DNA of 64,000 nucleotides from Pseudozyma flocculosa PF-1 (taxonomy: Eukaryota; Basidiomycota; Ustilaginomycetes; Ustilaginales; Ustilaginaceae), in the NCBI RefSeq assembly GCF_000417875.1, contig NW_006920869.1, positions 100,584-164,583 on the forward strand. Direction: 5' to 3'. The translations under genes were made by a program, and so were the position numbers. Positions 41,848 through 52,707 of this stretch are shown in pieces. The notes beneath the pieces are model-generated. The model was not told where the DNA came from. It did not search any database and saw nothing but the letters and a program-made list of their open reading frames with translations. The stretch's first letter is position 1; each line of letters starts with the position of its first letter.

Positions 41848-43612
41848 ATGAAGAAGGTGAGCAGGCAACAGTCGCGACTGTGAAACGCGCCCGCGGGCGA
41901 GCTACCGTGGCACCGCTCCGCCGTGACTGACCCGCCCCACCCCGTGTCTCCTCTCCCCGCTCCAGTTTATCGGCAAGGTCCAGGAGGGCATCGACAAGCT
42001 CGACCTCGACAAAAAGGCAGGCGGCCTCACAGGCGGCCCCTCGTCGTCGTCGTCGCCGCCGTCGTCGGCAGCCGCGCCCGCGTCGCTCACTTCGATCAAC
42101 GCGCCCCCCTCGCAGCGCGACATCTACCTCCACCGCAAGCAGAGGGGCGTCAACCTCGGCAGCTGGTTCTCGCTCGAATCCTGGCTCACCCCTTCCCTCT
42201 TCCAAAAGGCGAAAGACCCCAAGGGCAGCGAGCTCGACGTCGTGCGCGGCATGGACGCCGCAGAGGCAAAGTCGATGCTCGAGGCGCACTGGGACAACTT
42301 CGTCAACGACGGCGACTGGCGCTGGATGGTCGACCACGGCGTCAACACCGTCCGCATCCCCGTCGCCTACTTCCACTTCCTCGCCGGCCACCCGGACCCC
42401 GCCGTGCGCTCCCTCCTCAAGGGCACCGACTTCGACAAGCACGCCTCGGTCTACGAGGGCGCCCTGCCGCGCATCCACAACGCCATCGAAAAGGCAAAGC
42501 AGCACCGCATCGGCGTCCTCATCGACCTCCACGGCGCGCCCGGCGCCCAAAACACCGACGGCCACTCGGGCGTCAGCACGGGCAAGGCCGCCCTTTGGGA
42601 CTCGAGCAGCGACGTGAAAAAGACGGTCCAGATCCTCGTCGCGATGGCGACCGAGTACGCCAGGTACGAAAACGTCGTCGGCCTCGAGCTGCTCAACGAG
42701 CCCAAAAACACCAACAAGCTCCAATCCTTTTACCAGGACGCCATCGCCAGGATCCGCGCCGCGTCCAGCGAAGCCGCCGCGCTGCCCCTCTACCTCGGCG
42801 ACGCGTGGGACACCAACCACTATACCGGCTTTGTCGGGCAGCAGGCGGGCGCGGGCAACTTCTTGGTGGCCGACTACCACCTCTACCGCTGCTTTACGCC
42901 GCAGGACCACTCGATCCGGTGCGAGGAGCACGCGGCCAAGGTGCACCCGGGCAGCAGCCCGCGCCGCCACGACCGCGGCGACTGCGGCGACACGGCCGGC
43001 TGGCTGCAGTCGATGTCGCACCGGTGCGGCCACTCGCTCATCGTGGGCGAGTGGAGCGCCGCCCTCAACCCGGGCTCGCTCGGCCACCTGGGCTCGCCCG
43101 AGGAAAAGAAGCGCGCCAAGACGGCGTGGGCGCACAACCAGTGGCTCTCCTACGACAAGTTCTGCGCCGGCTACTTTTTCTGGACGCTCAAAAAGGAGGG
43201 CGGGCCGGACACGGGCTGGTGCTTTTACACGGCCGTCGAGCGCGGGGTGCTGCCGCCGCACCTCGACCCGCACCGCGGTCGGCGTCGGTCGCCGGCCGAC
43301 ATGGAGGCGCAGATGGCGGGGGCGCAGCAGCAGGCGTCGGCGGGCCACGAGGCCTACTGGAACAAGCAGGGCGACGCGTCCAAGTACGAGCACTGGCGCT
43401 TTGCAGAGGGCTTCGCCACGGCATGGAGGGACGCCGTCGAGTTTGCAAAGCAGAGCGCCGACAACGAGATCGGCTTCGATGGGCAGTGGAAAAAGGACAG
43501 GGTCGAGGCGCACCGTCGGGAAAAGGGCCAGGGCAGCAAGATGGTGTGGCAGTTTGAGCACGGCTTCGATCAGGGCCTCGCCGCTTTCAACGCCGCCCTC
43601 GTCGCTTCGTAG
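41848..43612 (+). CDS. Glycoside hydrolase family 5 glucanase-like enzyme, no signal peptide
   Basis: CDS 41848-41856 and 41966-43612, 551 residues. Exon 1 is only nine bases (M-K-K); exon 2 begins FIGKVQEGIDKLDL. After a Ser/Pro-rich stretch the GH5 barrel starts at RGVNLGSWFSLESWL. The acid/base Glu is in GLELLNEP (about E248) and the nucleophile in LIVGEWSAA (about E365), so it should be catalytically competent. Relatives include Exg1-type exo-beta-1,3-glucanases and, better matching the absence of a secretion signal and the long insertion and C-terminal helix region, the intracellular yeast YBR056W-like group. The likely substrate is a beta-glucan or glycolipid glucoside; unproven. The 3' end runs into a tandem repeat and an assembly gap. 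Confidence 0.9.
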
Positions 43613-43649
43613 GCGTCTGTCTGAATCGAAAACGCTGCACGGTGCCTCC

Positions 43650-43986
43650 CAGCTCTGTCTCCCAGCTCTGTCTCTCAGCTCTCTCCCAGCTCTCTCCCAG
43701 CTCTCTCCCAGCTCTCTCCCAGCNNNNNNNNNNNNNNNNNNNNNNNNNNNNNNNNNNNNNNNNNNNNNNNNNNNNNNNNNNNNNNNNNNNNNNNNNNNNN
43801 NNNNNNNNNNNNNNNNNNNNNNNNNNNNNNNNNNNNNNNNNNNNNNNNNNNNNNNNNNNNNNNNNNNNNNNNNNNNNNNNNNNNNNNNNNNNNNNNNNNN
43901 NNNNNNNNNNNNNNNNNNNNNNNNNNNNNNNNNNNNNNNGCTCTCTCCCACGCTCTCTCCCACGCTCTCTCCCACGCTCTCTCCCA

Positions 43987-44023
<37 letters not shown>

Positions 44024-44030
44024 TCTCGCT
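43650..44030. repeat. CT-rich minisatellite broken by an N gap (43724-43939)
   Basis: Before the gap an 11-bp unit (TCTCTCCCAGC) repeats about five times. After it a 12-bp sister unit (GCTCTCTCCCAC) repeats four times and decays into (CT)n to about 44020. The 216 Ns are most likely more of the same array that could not be assembled. It lies about 40 bp downstream of the GH5 stop codon. Confidence 0.9.
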
Positions 44031-44309
44031 TGCTCGCTCTGATCGTCTGTCGTCGCCTCGAGTCTCGCCCGCCCGCTGCCTCCCCTTTCTTGCTTGCACT
44101 GCCCGCCAGACGACGTCGAGCTGAAGTAGCAGAACGAGGTTCGTGACTGCAGCCTCCCTGAAATGACCCACGCTGTCTAGGCCGCGCGCTCACGATGACA
44201 CCCGATGCCGAGCAACCTGCCAGCCACAGCCCCCCGGGCACTCGCACCGTCTCGCCGCGGCGGAAAAGAGAGAAAAAAAAAAGAAAAAGAAAAAAGGCCC
44301 CGTATTTCG

Positions 44310-44324
44310 AGGCCAAAAAGATTT
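44310..44324 (-). terminator. RNA polymerase III terminator of the tRNA gene
   Basis: On the minus strand, directly after the tRNA discriminator base, the sequence AAATCTTTTTGGCC supplies a T5 run, the standard Pol III stop. Confidence 0.8.
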
Positions 44325-44439
44325 CGACAACCACAGGATTCGAACCTGTGCAGGCAGAGCCTATGAGTTTACCCCCGAAACGCGGGATCGAATGGGAAAA
44401 TTTTCTAGACTCACTCCTTGACCACTCGGACAGATTGTC
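44325..44439 (-). tRNA. tRNA-Ser(AGA) with a 33-nt intron
   Basis: Minus-strand gene of 115 nt. The acceptor arm GACAATC pairs with GGTTGTC and is followed by discriminator G, the usual serine base. The D arm TCC/GGA encloses GAGTGGTCAA. The anticodon stem TGAGT/ACTCA surrounds loop CTAGAAA with anticodon AGA (plus-strand 44404-44406). A 33-nt intron (44370-44402) interrupts the loop after position 37, the canonical site. A long variable arm (about TAGGCTCTGCCTGC), typical of class II serine tRNAs, precedes the T arm ACAGG-TTCGAAT-CCTGT. The internal B box (GGTTCGAATCC) is consensus. It reads UCU, and UCC/UCA by wobble after A34 to I modification. This is a manual fold; a covariance scan would confirm it. 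Confidence 0.93.
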
Positions 44440-44744
44440 CCGTCATGTCAAGCGCCCAAAATATAGCATTCATTAAAGCTCAAATCACAAAGAGTGAGGC
44501 GCGCCTCGGTCGGCGGGGCCAGGCCAGGCCAGGCCAGGCGGGGGGGTCGCGACGGAGCCTGCCTCCACCGGCGGCGAGAGCGGCAACAAACAGCGGCCGG
44601 GACCAACACCGCTGCCTGCCGACGCCGACCACCACCTGGCGTTGTCACCGCGATCCGCTCGACCCGCAACGCATCCCCTCTGTGTCACGGCCACCATCAC
44701 CACCACCACTGCAACGCCAACTGCTGCCAGCACAACCTCTTACC

Positions 44745-45535
44745 ATGGCACACCGGGCATCGATGCTACCGCCGCAGCACGGGCGGCAATCGCTGTACCC
44801 GGGCGCGTCCGTCATGGGTGGACCCGGCGGTGGGGGAGGAGCGAGTTCGCAGGCCAAGCTACAGGCCAAGCAGGCTGAGCTGGAGGGGCTCCGGGCGCTG
44901 CGCGACCTCTCTGCGCGCATGGCGAGGGAGATGGAGAGGCTGGCCGACCAGACCGATACGCTCGTCGAGGGCGGCGATGGTGAGTCCCCGGCAGCACGGC
45001 GAGGCGATGCCGTGTGCATGTGCTGATCGAATCCTTGTGGTCTTGTCTGGTGTACGTCGCCTCGGACCAGCTGTGGCCGGCGTCATGTCGCAGTGGGAGG
45101 GCGTCTTCCGGGCCATCCAGATCGCAAGAGGTACGTTGACCCCCGCGGCGCCGGACCCCCGCTTTCATCGCCCTGGAGGTCCCGCCCCCAACCAGCTGAC
45201 AACGACGATGCCCTTCGCACCGCGGAACAGCATCCACATCCCTCGTGTCTCCGCCCCTGCAGTACCACAACCCGGGCATGGTCCTCGACACGGGCGACGA
45301 CGATACGGCATCCAACCACTCGGACCGCGGCGGCGACGGACGCGACAACGACGACGACGACGACGGCGGCGACGAGCGGGGCGCACCGCCGGCCGGGAAG
45401 AGGGTGCTCCTCGATACCATCGTTCGGCTGCCCATCGACCTCGACGGCGAGGGCGCCGCGGACCAGTCCAACGACGCCGCCGAGCTCGACGCCGACCAGA
45501 GCGCCGCGCCGCCGCAGACGTCCTCGGCAACCTAA
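44745..45535 (+). CDS. DAD2: DASH complex subunit Dad2
   Basis: CDS 44745-44979, 45071-45130 and 45231-45535, 199 residues. The conserved part is a coiled coil (QAKQAELEGLRALRDLSARM, then MERLADQTDTLVEGGDG). It is joined across intron 1 to AVAGVMSQWEGVFRAIQIA, the core of fungal Dad2 (helical repeat, then V-x2-V-x3-W-x2-V-x2-AI). DASH/Dam1 is a ten-subunit ring that couples kinetochores to spindle microtubules. The third exon was placed at 45231 because that acceptor keeps phase and gives a Ser/Pro-rich then acidic tail with KRVLLDTIVRLPIDL; the nearby acceptor at 45263 would break the frame. The acidic tail makes it longer than yeast Dad2. Confidence 0.86.
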
Positions 45536-45974
45536 CCCGCCCGCCCGGTACACGCGGCTGGACGTCAGTCGGCCCATCTGGGATGGCCGGCCTCCGTCGC
45601 TGTTCACCCTTTTGCTCTCTCTCCGCGCGGCTCGGCTTGTCGCCTGTTCCGATGACCTGTAATACCACCTGGACCCTCCCTACCTTTTGTCCCAACATCG
45701 GCTCGTCACACGGGCTGCGAAATTCCGGTGCGGACCGGGACACTTCTAGGGCGGTACGACGATGACTAGGATACAAGATGCGTGTTGGCGATCCACCTCG
45801 CAAGGGGCCTGCGCGGCGTCGGATGCTGGAGAACTGGAGAATGGGGACTAGGCAGGGATGGATGGGGGTAGCGTGGAACGTAAGGTAGACGGGGAGCGGG
45901 TAGCCGATGAGAGTCGATAGCGAGGTCGAGGTCGAGGCCGAGTTCGAGGGGGAGCGACGCTGTCCCCGCACCGC
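45536..45974. other. Convergent spacer, Dad2 / Sgf73
   Basis: About 440 bp between two 3' ends, presumably both 3' UTRs. No gene is seen. Confidence 0.6.
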
Positions 45975-47620
45975 CTAGGCTGCCGAGGCGAGGCTCTTCT
46001 TTGCAGCGCCGCCGCCAGAGGTCGCCCAGGCGCGCCCGTTGATGGCGCCGCCCATGGCCGAGAGGCCCGGTGGGCCGCCGCCGGCCAGACCCTCGCGCAG
46101 CAGGCCGCGCAGGTTGCGCATCCTCTTGGCCCGCGACGTGTAGCACCCGGCAAAGGTGCGCGTCGCGAGGGGCAGCGGCGTGGTGCGGTCCTTTGTCGCC
46201 GCCGTGGCAATGGCGCCGATGATGTCGAACAGCTCCTGGTCCACCTGCGCCTCGTCGGCGCCAATGTCGTGCATGTCCATGTCGTCGTCCTCGATGAGCT
46301 TGACGGCGTGCGTCGCACCGTGCGCGTCCTTGCCCTCTGCGGCGCGGCCGCCCGACTTTTTGCCGCCGCCGCCGCCTCCTGCACCGGCTCCATCCTTGTC
46401 GGCCTTGGAGCTGGCCTTCTTCTTCTTTTCCTTGGGGGGTGCGGCGGCGGCGGCGGCCTTGGCGGCCAGCGCCTTTTCCTTTTCCTCTTGCTTGGCGGCG
46501 AAGCTCGGGTTGGTCGCCACCTGCCACTCGAACAGGAGCTGGTCGTAGGGCGCGGATCGGCCCTCGACGGCTCGCTTGGCGCCCATGCTGTGCGACTTGC
46601 AGGTAAGCGAGCGCGAGCAGGGAAGCCCCTTGTCGTTGATGACGCCGCACTGCTTGTCGACGTCGACCGGGCCTGCCGATCGCCAAAGTGGCCGTCGCCC
46701 GAGAGGAAAGGAGAGGGACACGAAGGGTTAGGGGCGCGAACGCTGAGCCTGGGCACTCGGATCGACGCTGGGCTGAGTTGAGGGCCTGGCGCGACGACTC
46801 ACCTTTATTCTTGCGGCCGCCCTTCTTCTTTTCCTTTTTGCGCTTGAGCTCCTTGAGCTCGAGCCTGGCCTGTCGACGAGCTTCTGCCTCTGCCTTTTTC
46901 GTCTTCTTGGTCGGCCGCTCGACGTCCACATCCATGGCCGAGTCATTGTCGTCTGCGTTGGACAGAGAGGCAGGCAGCGATGCAGGTCAGTGAGCAGGGT
47001 CAAGGGGAGGTCGGCCGCAGTGCTGATTGAGGGGCACGGGATTGGACTCACCTGCCATCAGCCTGCGCTTCTTGAGGTCGCCCTCGAGGATGCTGGGCGA
47101 CGCCCGCCCCTCTGCTATGTCCCTGGCCAGCCGGCAGTTTTCTGATCACATACAGATGACGAGGGACAAGCGTACGAGGACGAGAAGGAGGCGGAGGGCA
47201 TGGCGCCGCATGACGCATGCGATGAGCTGACCAGGCGCGGGACGAAGGGAGAGCAAGTTCTAGCTCTGCCTGGCGGCGGCCCTTGAGCCGTTACTCACGC
47301 TGATGGAAGCCGAGTGCCTCGCGGAGCACCGTCTTGGCACAGTCGGGGCATGCGACCAGGTCGACCTCGTCGTCGAGCGGGTAGGGGCCGAAGTCGGTGA
47401 TGGCCGTGTCATCGTGGTGCCAAAGCGGGGAGACCAGGCTGGTCCCCATGGGCGATCCAGCATCTAGGACGGAGACGATGGGATGGGCTCAGCAGAGCGA
47501 GTTGCAGCGTCAACGTGGGCTGCAGCACGGAGGGGACGGTGCAGCAGCGCGCGGCTCACCCGACTTTGTGGCTTCCTCGATCTGTGCCCAGGTGGGGCCA
47601 GGGTGAGCGGGAGCGCTCAT
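45975..47620 (-). CDS. SGF73: SAGA-associated factor 73 (SCA7-domain protein)
   Basis: CDS complement(45975-46672, 46803-46952, 47052-47141, 47299-47463, 47560-47620), five exons, 387 residues; all phases close. Residues about 59-78 form the N-terminal zinc finger [20 protein letters not shown] (C-x2-C-x11-H-x3-C). It anchors Sgf73 in the deubiquitinase module and is rebuilt across an intron. A Lys-rich nuclear-localisation-like tract (residues about 115-155) follows. The SCA7 zinc domain then starts near residue 158: [20 protein letters not shown] and [14 protein letters not shown]. Sgf73, the ataxin-7 orthologue, links the Ubp8 deubiquitinase module to the rest of SAGA. The C-terminal half is Ala/Gly/Lys-rich with an acidic patch and ends in ordered sequence ([20 protein letters not shown]). 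Confidence 0.93.
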
Positions 47621-48397
47621 GGCGAAAGAGGTATGGAGGGATTGGCCGAGCGACGGCTGCCTACGACTGACACAGGATCGAGGCCCGAGACAGCATAGGC
47701 AGGCGTCGGTCGAGCGGCAGGCTGAGCCGGCTACGGGATGGGTGGGCTCGCAGCAGGCGACGGGCGTCGCCCAGAGTGGCCTGGTTCGATTCGAGGACGC
47801 AGAGTGGGGACTAGACTGGCTATGGCGGCTGATCCGGGCGGACGGGCCGAGAGGGACCTAGATGGATCGGATGATGGCCCGAAGCCGAAGGGAAAGGAGA
47901 GGTTAGAATGGGGATACAGTTGGTGATGGTGGTGGCCTGGACCGTCCTGGCTGGGCCGAGGTAGCTAGGATGTCCAATCGGGCTCCCCCGAGGCGGCGCC
48001 TGGCCCCGACGCCGCAAGTTTTGGGGCGGGAAACGGGCGCCATCGGGAAGCCGCCGTCCGATGTCGCGTCCCCGGCTGGATTGCCTCCACATGGTTGCGC
48101 TGCTGAGGTTGGCGCGGGCCTGTCTGTCCCCCCCTACGTTGGCCGCTTTCCCCCCTTCATCATCGACCACCATCGTCCTCCTCGCCGCCCTCACAAGCCG
48201 TCGTCCTGCATCGCCATGTCCTAGTCAGCACCACGTACCAGCGCCGCAACACGGCCACCTAGGCTGACTCGGCTGCACCAATCCCTCCCTCCTCTCTGCC
48301 CTCCTCGGCCTCCTCGGCCTCCTTGCCCTCCTTGCCCTCCTTGCCCTCCTTGCCCTCCTTGCCCTCCCTGCTCTCCCGCGTCCGCCGCTTGTCCATC
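47621..48397. other. Divergent intergenic region, Sgf73 / Apn2
   Basis: Bidirectional promoter region of about 780 bp. A 9-bp tandem repeat (TTGCCCTCC, five copies, 48323-48367) sits 31 bp upstream of the Apn2 ATG. No gene is seen. Confidence 0.65.
48323..48367. repeat. 9-bp tandem repeat (TTGCCCTCC)5
   Basis: Five perfect copies in the 5' leader of the Apn2 gene. The unit is a multiple of 3, so it keeps the Apn2 frame open upstream as repeated Leu-Pro-Ser without providing an ATG. Confidence 0.95.
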
Positions 48398-50725
48398 ATG
48401 CGCATCGTCGTGTGGAACATCAATGGCCTGCGCACCCTCCGCGGATACCAGCCCTGGTACCAGCTCAAAGACTGGCAGTCCTGCCTCGAGCACCTCGACG
48501 CCGACATCGCCTGCTTCCAGGAGACAAAAATGACGCGCAAGCAGCTCCAGGAGTGGATGTGCATCCTCCCCTCCTACCACGCCTTCTTCAACTTCCACCC
48601 AACAAAGGGCTACAGCGGCACCGTCACCTACGTCAAAAAGGACATCTGCATCCCGCTCAAGGCAGAGCAGGGTATCACAGGCAGGCTCGTCAACACCGAC
48701 AACCCGGCCGAGGCCATCGGCGCCTACCCGCGCGACGTCCGCGACGACGTCGAGCCCGCTCTCTGGAACGCCCTCGACGCAGAGGGAAGGGCCGTCGTAC
48801 TCGACTGCGGCCTATTTGTCCTCTTCAATCTCTACGCACCAAACGAGACCGGACCGGAGCGCCTCGAGTACAAGATGAGCTACTACCACTGCCTCGAGGA
48901 GAGGGCCAACCGCCTCATCCAGGAAGGCAGGCAGGTCATGATCGTTGGAGACATGAACATCATCCGCGACCGCATCGACCACTGCGACCCGGAGCAGTCG
49001 CTCAGGGAGCACGGATGGACCCACTTCAAGCAGCACCCCGCAAGGACGTGGTACGACGCCTTCCTCGCGCCAAAGGGCAAGTTTCACGACGTCGGTCGCC
49101 TCTACCACCCGACCCGCGCAAAGATGTTTACGTGAGTCCCTCGGCCGAGCGGCCCATGCACTGTGCGCCGGGAGTCTTATCACTCGTGCTGAACCTGCCG
49201 GTGGCGCAATCTCCTGCATCTCCTCCCCTCTAGCAACTGGAACACCCTGATCGACGCCCGCCCCGCAAACTACGGCGTTCGTCTCGACTACACGCTCGTC
49301 ACCGAGGGGCTGCTGCCTTGGATCAAGGGGGCCGACATCCAGCCCGACATCTACGGCTCCGACCACTGCCCCATCTACCTCGACATGCACGACTCCAGGG
49401 AGATCGACGGCAGGACCGTCTACCTCAAGGACCTGATGCACGGCGGGTCGAGCCGGCCGCCGCCCCCGCTGGCTGCGTGCTTCTACGACGAGTTCTCGGG
49501 CAAGCAGAGGAAGCTGGCGTCATTTTTCTCGGCGGCCAAGAAGCCGCCACCAACCCCACCGCTGCCTGCTGCCACTGACAAGGCGGACGGCATGGCTAAA
49601 GAGGTGGGGGCCAGCGAAGCGAGCCCGCAGGCTGAGCCAAGGCCGGGAGCACCGGAGAACGGAGAGATTTCGCTGGCAGATGCTCTGTTTGCGCTTCAAG
49701 CGCCTGCAACCAGCGAAGGGCCGACGTCGGCGATGATCCCCGAAGAGGCGGCAGGAGTCGGAAGGGAAACGACGGCCGCCGCAGATCCACCAAAAGGCGT
49801 GGCACCATCGCCCAGCCCGCTCGCGACCAGTGCGCAGCAAAAGGCGAGGCTCAGCGTCAGCGCTTCGCCACCCAAGCGCAGCCCAGCGGCCTCTCAGCGG
49901 CCCTCGTCGTCGTCGACATCGTCATCGTCGTCGTTAAGAAAGACGTCTTCGAAAGTCCCTCCCAAAGGCCAGATGCGGTTGCAGGCGTTCTTCACCAAGC
50001 CATCTGCGCCACCGCCGTCGGCACCCCCAGCGCTCGCGGCTGATGCGGAGACATCGACGACGGTGACGACAGCACCCGAGGCCGAAGAGCAGCCATCGCA
50101 GACGTCGGTCTCGACCACGGGGCCCGATGCTGTGCATCAGGGCCGATCCCGCTCGTCGTCACCGGAACTGATCGAGTCGTTTGAAGAGGCCGATCCGAGC
50201 AGCCCTCAGAAACACGCGCGCACCGCCTCGTCGACCTCATCCAACGGCTCGGCCTCGACGCTGGCAACGTCCGCCGCTGCCGAACCTTCTGCGGCAGAGC
50301 GGGTCGAGGCGTCGATGGCGTGGGGCGCCATCTTTGCGCCGCTCCCGCCGCCGACGTGCCGGGTGCACGGCGAGACGGCCAAGGCGTGGAGGGTCAACAA
50401 GCCGGGCCCGAACCACGGACGCAAGTTCTGGCTGTGCTCGCGGCCCGTCGGACCCGGGTACGAGAAGAGCGGGAGGGCAAAGGGCGACGTCAACCCCGAG
50501 TACCGGTGCAACTTTTTCCAGTGGGACTCGGAGTGGAAGGGCGAGGCGTCCAAGAGGCGCCGGAGGGAGGAGCATGAGGCGTGCGAGGCTGCTGCGGGCG
50601 TTTCGTTTGCAGAGGTGGGGAAACAGAAGAGGGCCACAGCAGGTGGCGGCGGCAGGGGCGGAGCGGAGATGATTATTGGATCAGACGATGGCGCGCCGCA
50701 CAAGCGGGTCAAGTCGTCCAAGTGA
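48398..50725 (+). CDS. APN2: AP endonuclease 2 (Apn2/APE2) with PIP boxes and GRF zinc finger
   Basis: CDS 48398-49131 and 49234-50725, 741 residues. ATG 48398 is chosen because the catalytic domain begins at once (MRIVVWNINGLR). Exonuclease-endonuclease-phosphatase motifs follow in order: QETKM, LYAPNE, VGDMNI, DYTLV and GSDHCPIYLD. It cuts DNA at abasic sites and trims blocked 3' ends in base-excision repair, with strong 3'-5' exonuclease and 3'-phosphodiesterase activity in this subfamily. A Ser/Pro/Ala-rich tail carries two PCNA-binding motifs, QRKLASFF (about residue 335) and QMRLQAFF (about residue 491). A C-terminal GRF zinc finger (about 615-680: CRVHGE... GRKFWLCSRP... CNFFQWDSEW) binds single-stranded DNA in APE2. 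A basic patch at the end is probably a nuclear signal. Confidence 0.95.
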
Positions 50726-50772
50726 CGCAGACGAGGTAAGGAGCGAGGACGAAATGGGTGGATGACGCGTCG

Positions 50773-52420
50773 TCAGATGTCCTCGACGCTCCACTTGGCC
50801 CTCGAGTTGCGGGTATAGTCGTTTGTGCGCTGGTGCCAGAGGAGATGGCCGGCAAAGGCAATCATTGCCGCGTTGTCGGTGCACAGTGCGAGGGGTGGGA
50901 AACTGAGCTGCACGTCGCGTCGGTCTATCCCATCGAGCGCGGTGCGGAGCCTGGGCGGGAGGCAAGGATATGTCTCATCAGCAGCAGCCGCAACAGCCAC
51001 GACGAGGGATGGGCGGTGGTGGAGGCTGGACGCACCTGGTACGAAGGAATGCGTTGGCCGCCACGCCACCGCTGCAGACGACTGATTTGATCGAGAGCGG
51101 ATCGACACCCATGTCGATGCGGGGCGGAACGCGTCTCGATGCCGCCCCCGTCGTCGCCGTCGTGGGGCGTAGTGCCATTGCGAGTTTGTCCTCGAGCTGT
51201 GCGCATGCTGCCGCCTGGAACGCCTGGGCGACTTGACGACGCTGCTCGTCGGTCATGGCCGAGGGACCACCTTGGTGCTGGACGTGGCGCGTCACGGCCG
51301 ACTTGAGGCCCGAACTGCAACGGGAGCGCGGGAGGTGAAGGAGAGTCAGGACCGTCTTGCGTGGCTTGGTCCGAAGAGAGGAGATAGGGAAGAGAGCACC
51401 GGCCTACGTACTAGGAGAATGAAGTCTTGCCCTTTTGCGGCACGGGAAACGAGAGGGCGTCTGGCTGTGCGGCGTCGCTCGACTGTGCGCAGAAGCTCTC
51501 GAGGGCTGCGCCGGGTGCGTGCGCCCAGGGTATGGCGAGGTCGCGCGCCACCTTGTCGAAGGCGTCGCTGCGGACAAGGACACGGAGGATCGCGGGTCAG
51601 CACTAGCTCGCAAGTGGCGAGGGATCGTCGAGCAGGTTGGAAAAGGGAGTCGGGGACAGGGTGCTCACCCGATGGAGTCGTCGGTGGTGGTGGCGAGGAT
51701 CTGAAACTCGGATACGCCTCTCGCTAGTACGAGGAGGGTGTGACCGCCCGAGACGAGGAGGGTGAGAAAGGGAAAGCGCGGCGGGATCTGCTCGGTGAGG
51801 AGCGGTGTGAGCGCGTGCGCCTGCATGTGGTGTACGTAGATGATGGGCTTGTCGAGCAGGGCGGCGAGCGTCTTTGCGGCGGTGAGGCCGACGCCGAGGC
51901 TGCTGTTCATTCCCGGACCCTGGGTTACGGCGACGGCATCGATGTCGGTGTGGGTGAGGTTGGCGTGGGCGAGTGCGGATGCGATGGTGGTGGGGATGTT
52001 GGAGTGGTGGTTGAGCGCGGCGACGAGCGGGTGGATGCCGTGGGTGTGCGAGTGGTCCTGGCGCGTGACGATGGACGAGAGGATGCGTTTGTCGGATGTG
52101 ACGACCGAGGCGCACGAGTCGTCGCAGGAGCTGGTCCGGGGGGGCAAGGAAAGGACGCAGAGAGTGGGCATGAGTGAGATTTCTTGGAGCTGCCGTGGGC
52201 GGGCACAACCTGCTCACCTTTCGATGCCGAGGATGATGCGGGGCTTGGACGCGGAGGAGGAGGAGGAGGAGGGTGAGGCGGAGGAGGTGTAGGCGGCCTG
52301 AGCGAGGGAATGACGTTGTTGGAAGCGTCGAGCTTGGTGCCGTGTTGATGGCGGTATCCTCTGCTTGAGCATGCTGCGACGTGGCAGGGCGCTGAGAGGT
52401 CTATGTAGCGGCGACGACAT
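50773..52420 (-). CDS. QRI7: Mitochondrial tRNA N6-threonylcarbamoyladenosine transferase Qri7
   Basis: CDS complement(50773-50950, 51036-51314, 51412-51567, 51669-52130, 52218-52420), five exons, 425 residues, all in phase. A basic, Ser-rich leader ([20 protein letters not shown]) suggests mitochondrial import and separates it from cytosolic Kae1. The Kae1/TsaD fold is complete: [26 protein letters not shown], the metal His pair in [55 protein letters not shown] and CTDNAAMIA. It transfers threonylcarbamoyl onto A37 of mitochondrial tRNAs reading ANN codons; Qri7 works alone, without the KEOPS partners. It shares a 287-bp divergent promoter with the polyamine-oxidase-like gene and converges with Apn2, leaving 47 bp between stops. 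Confidence 0.94.
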
Positions 52421-52707
52421 GGTGGTGGGCAGAGGCAGCGCGAGAGAGGAAGCGAGTGTGGGCCATCGAGGTCGACGAGGAGTGCGAACAAGGCGAGCAG
52501 AGCTGTCACGGGCTGCCACGGCTGCTCGGACCCTTTTCCTTTTCTTTTTTGGTGGCCGCCACGCCTCCACACGCCCCCGGCCAACTTTTTGGGATCCGGT
52601 CCGAACGTCGGGCCGTCACTCGGAGACTTCCTCAGAGCTCGAGGGGCTGCCTAGTTCCCACCGCCACTGCCACCACCACCACCACCACCGACACCACCAC
52701 CCTCGCC

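Noticed and set aside
41642..43987. Minus-strand frame spanning the second N gap with Glu-Ser-Trp-Glu-type repeats
   Set aside because: Antisense to the GH5 gene and carried by the minisatellite; the repeat peptide is an artefact of the CT-rich units.
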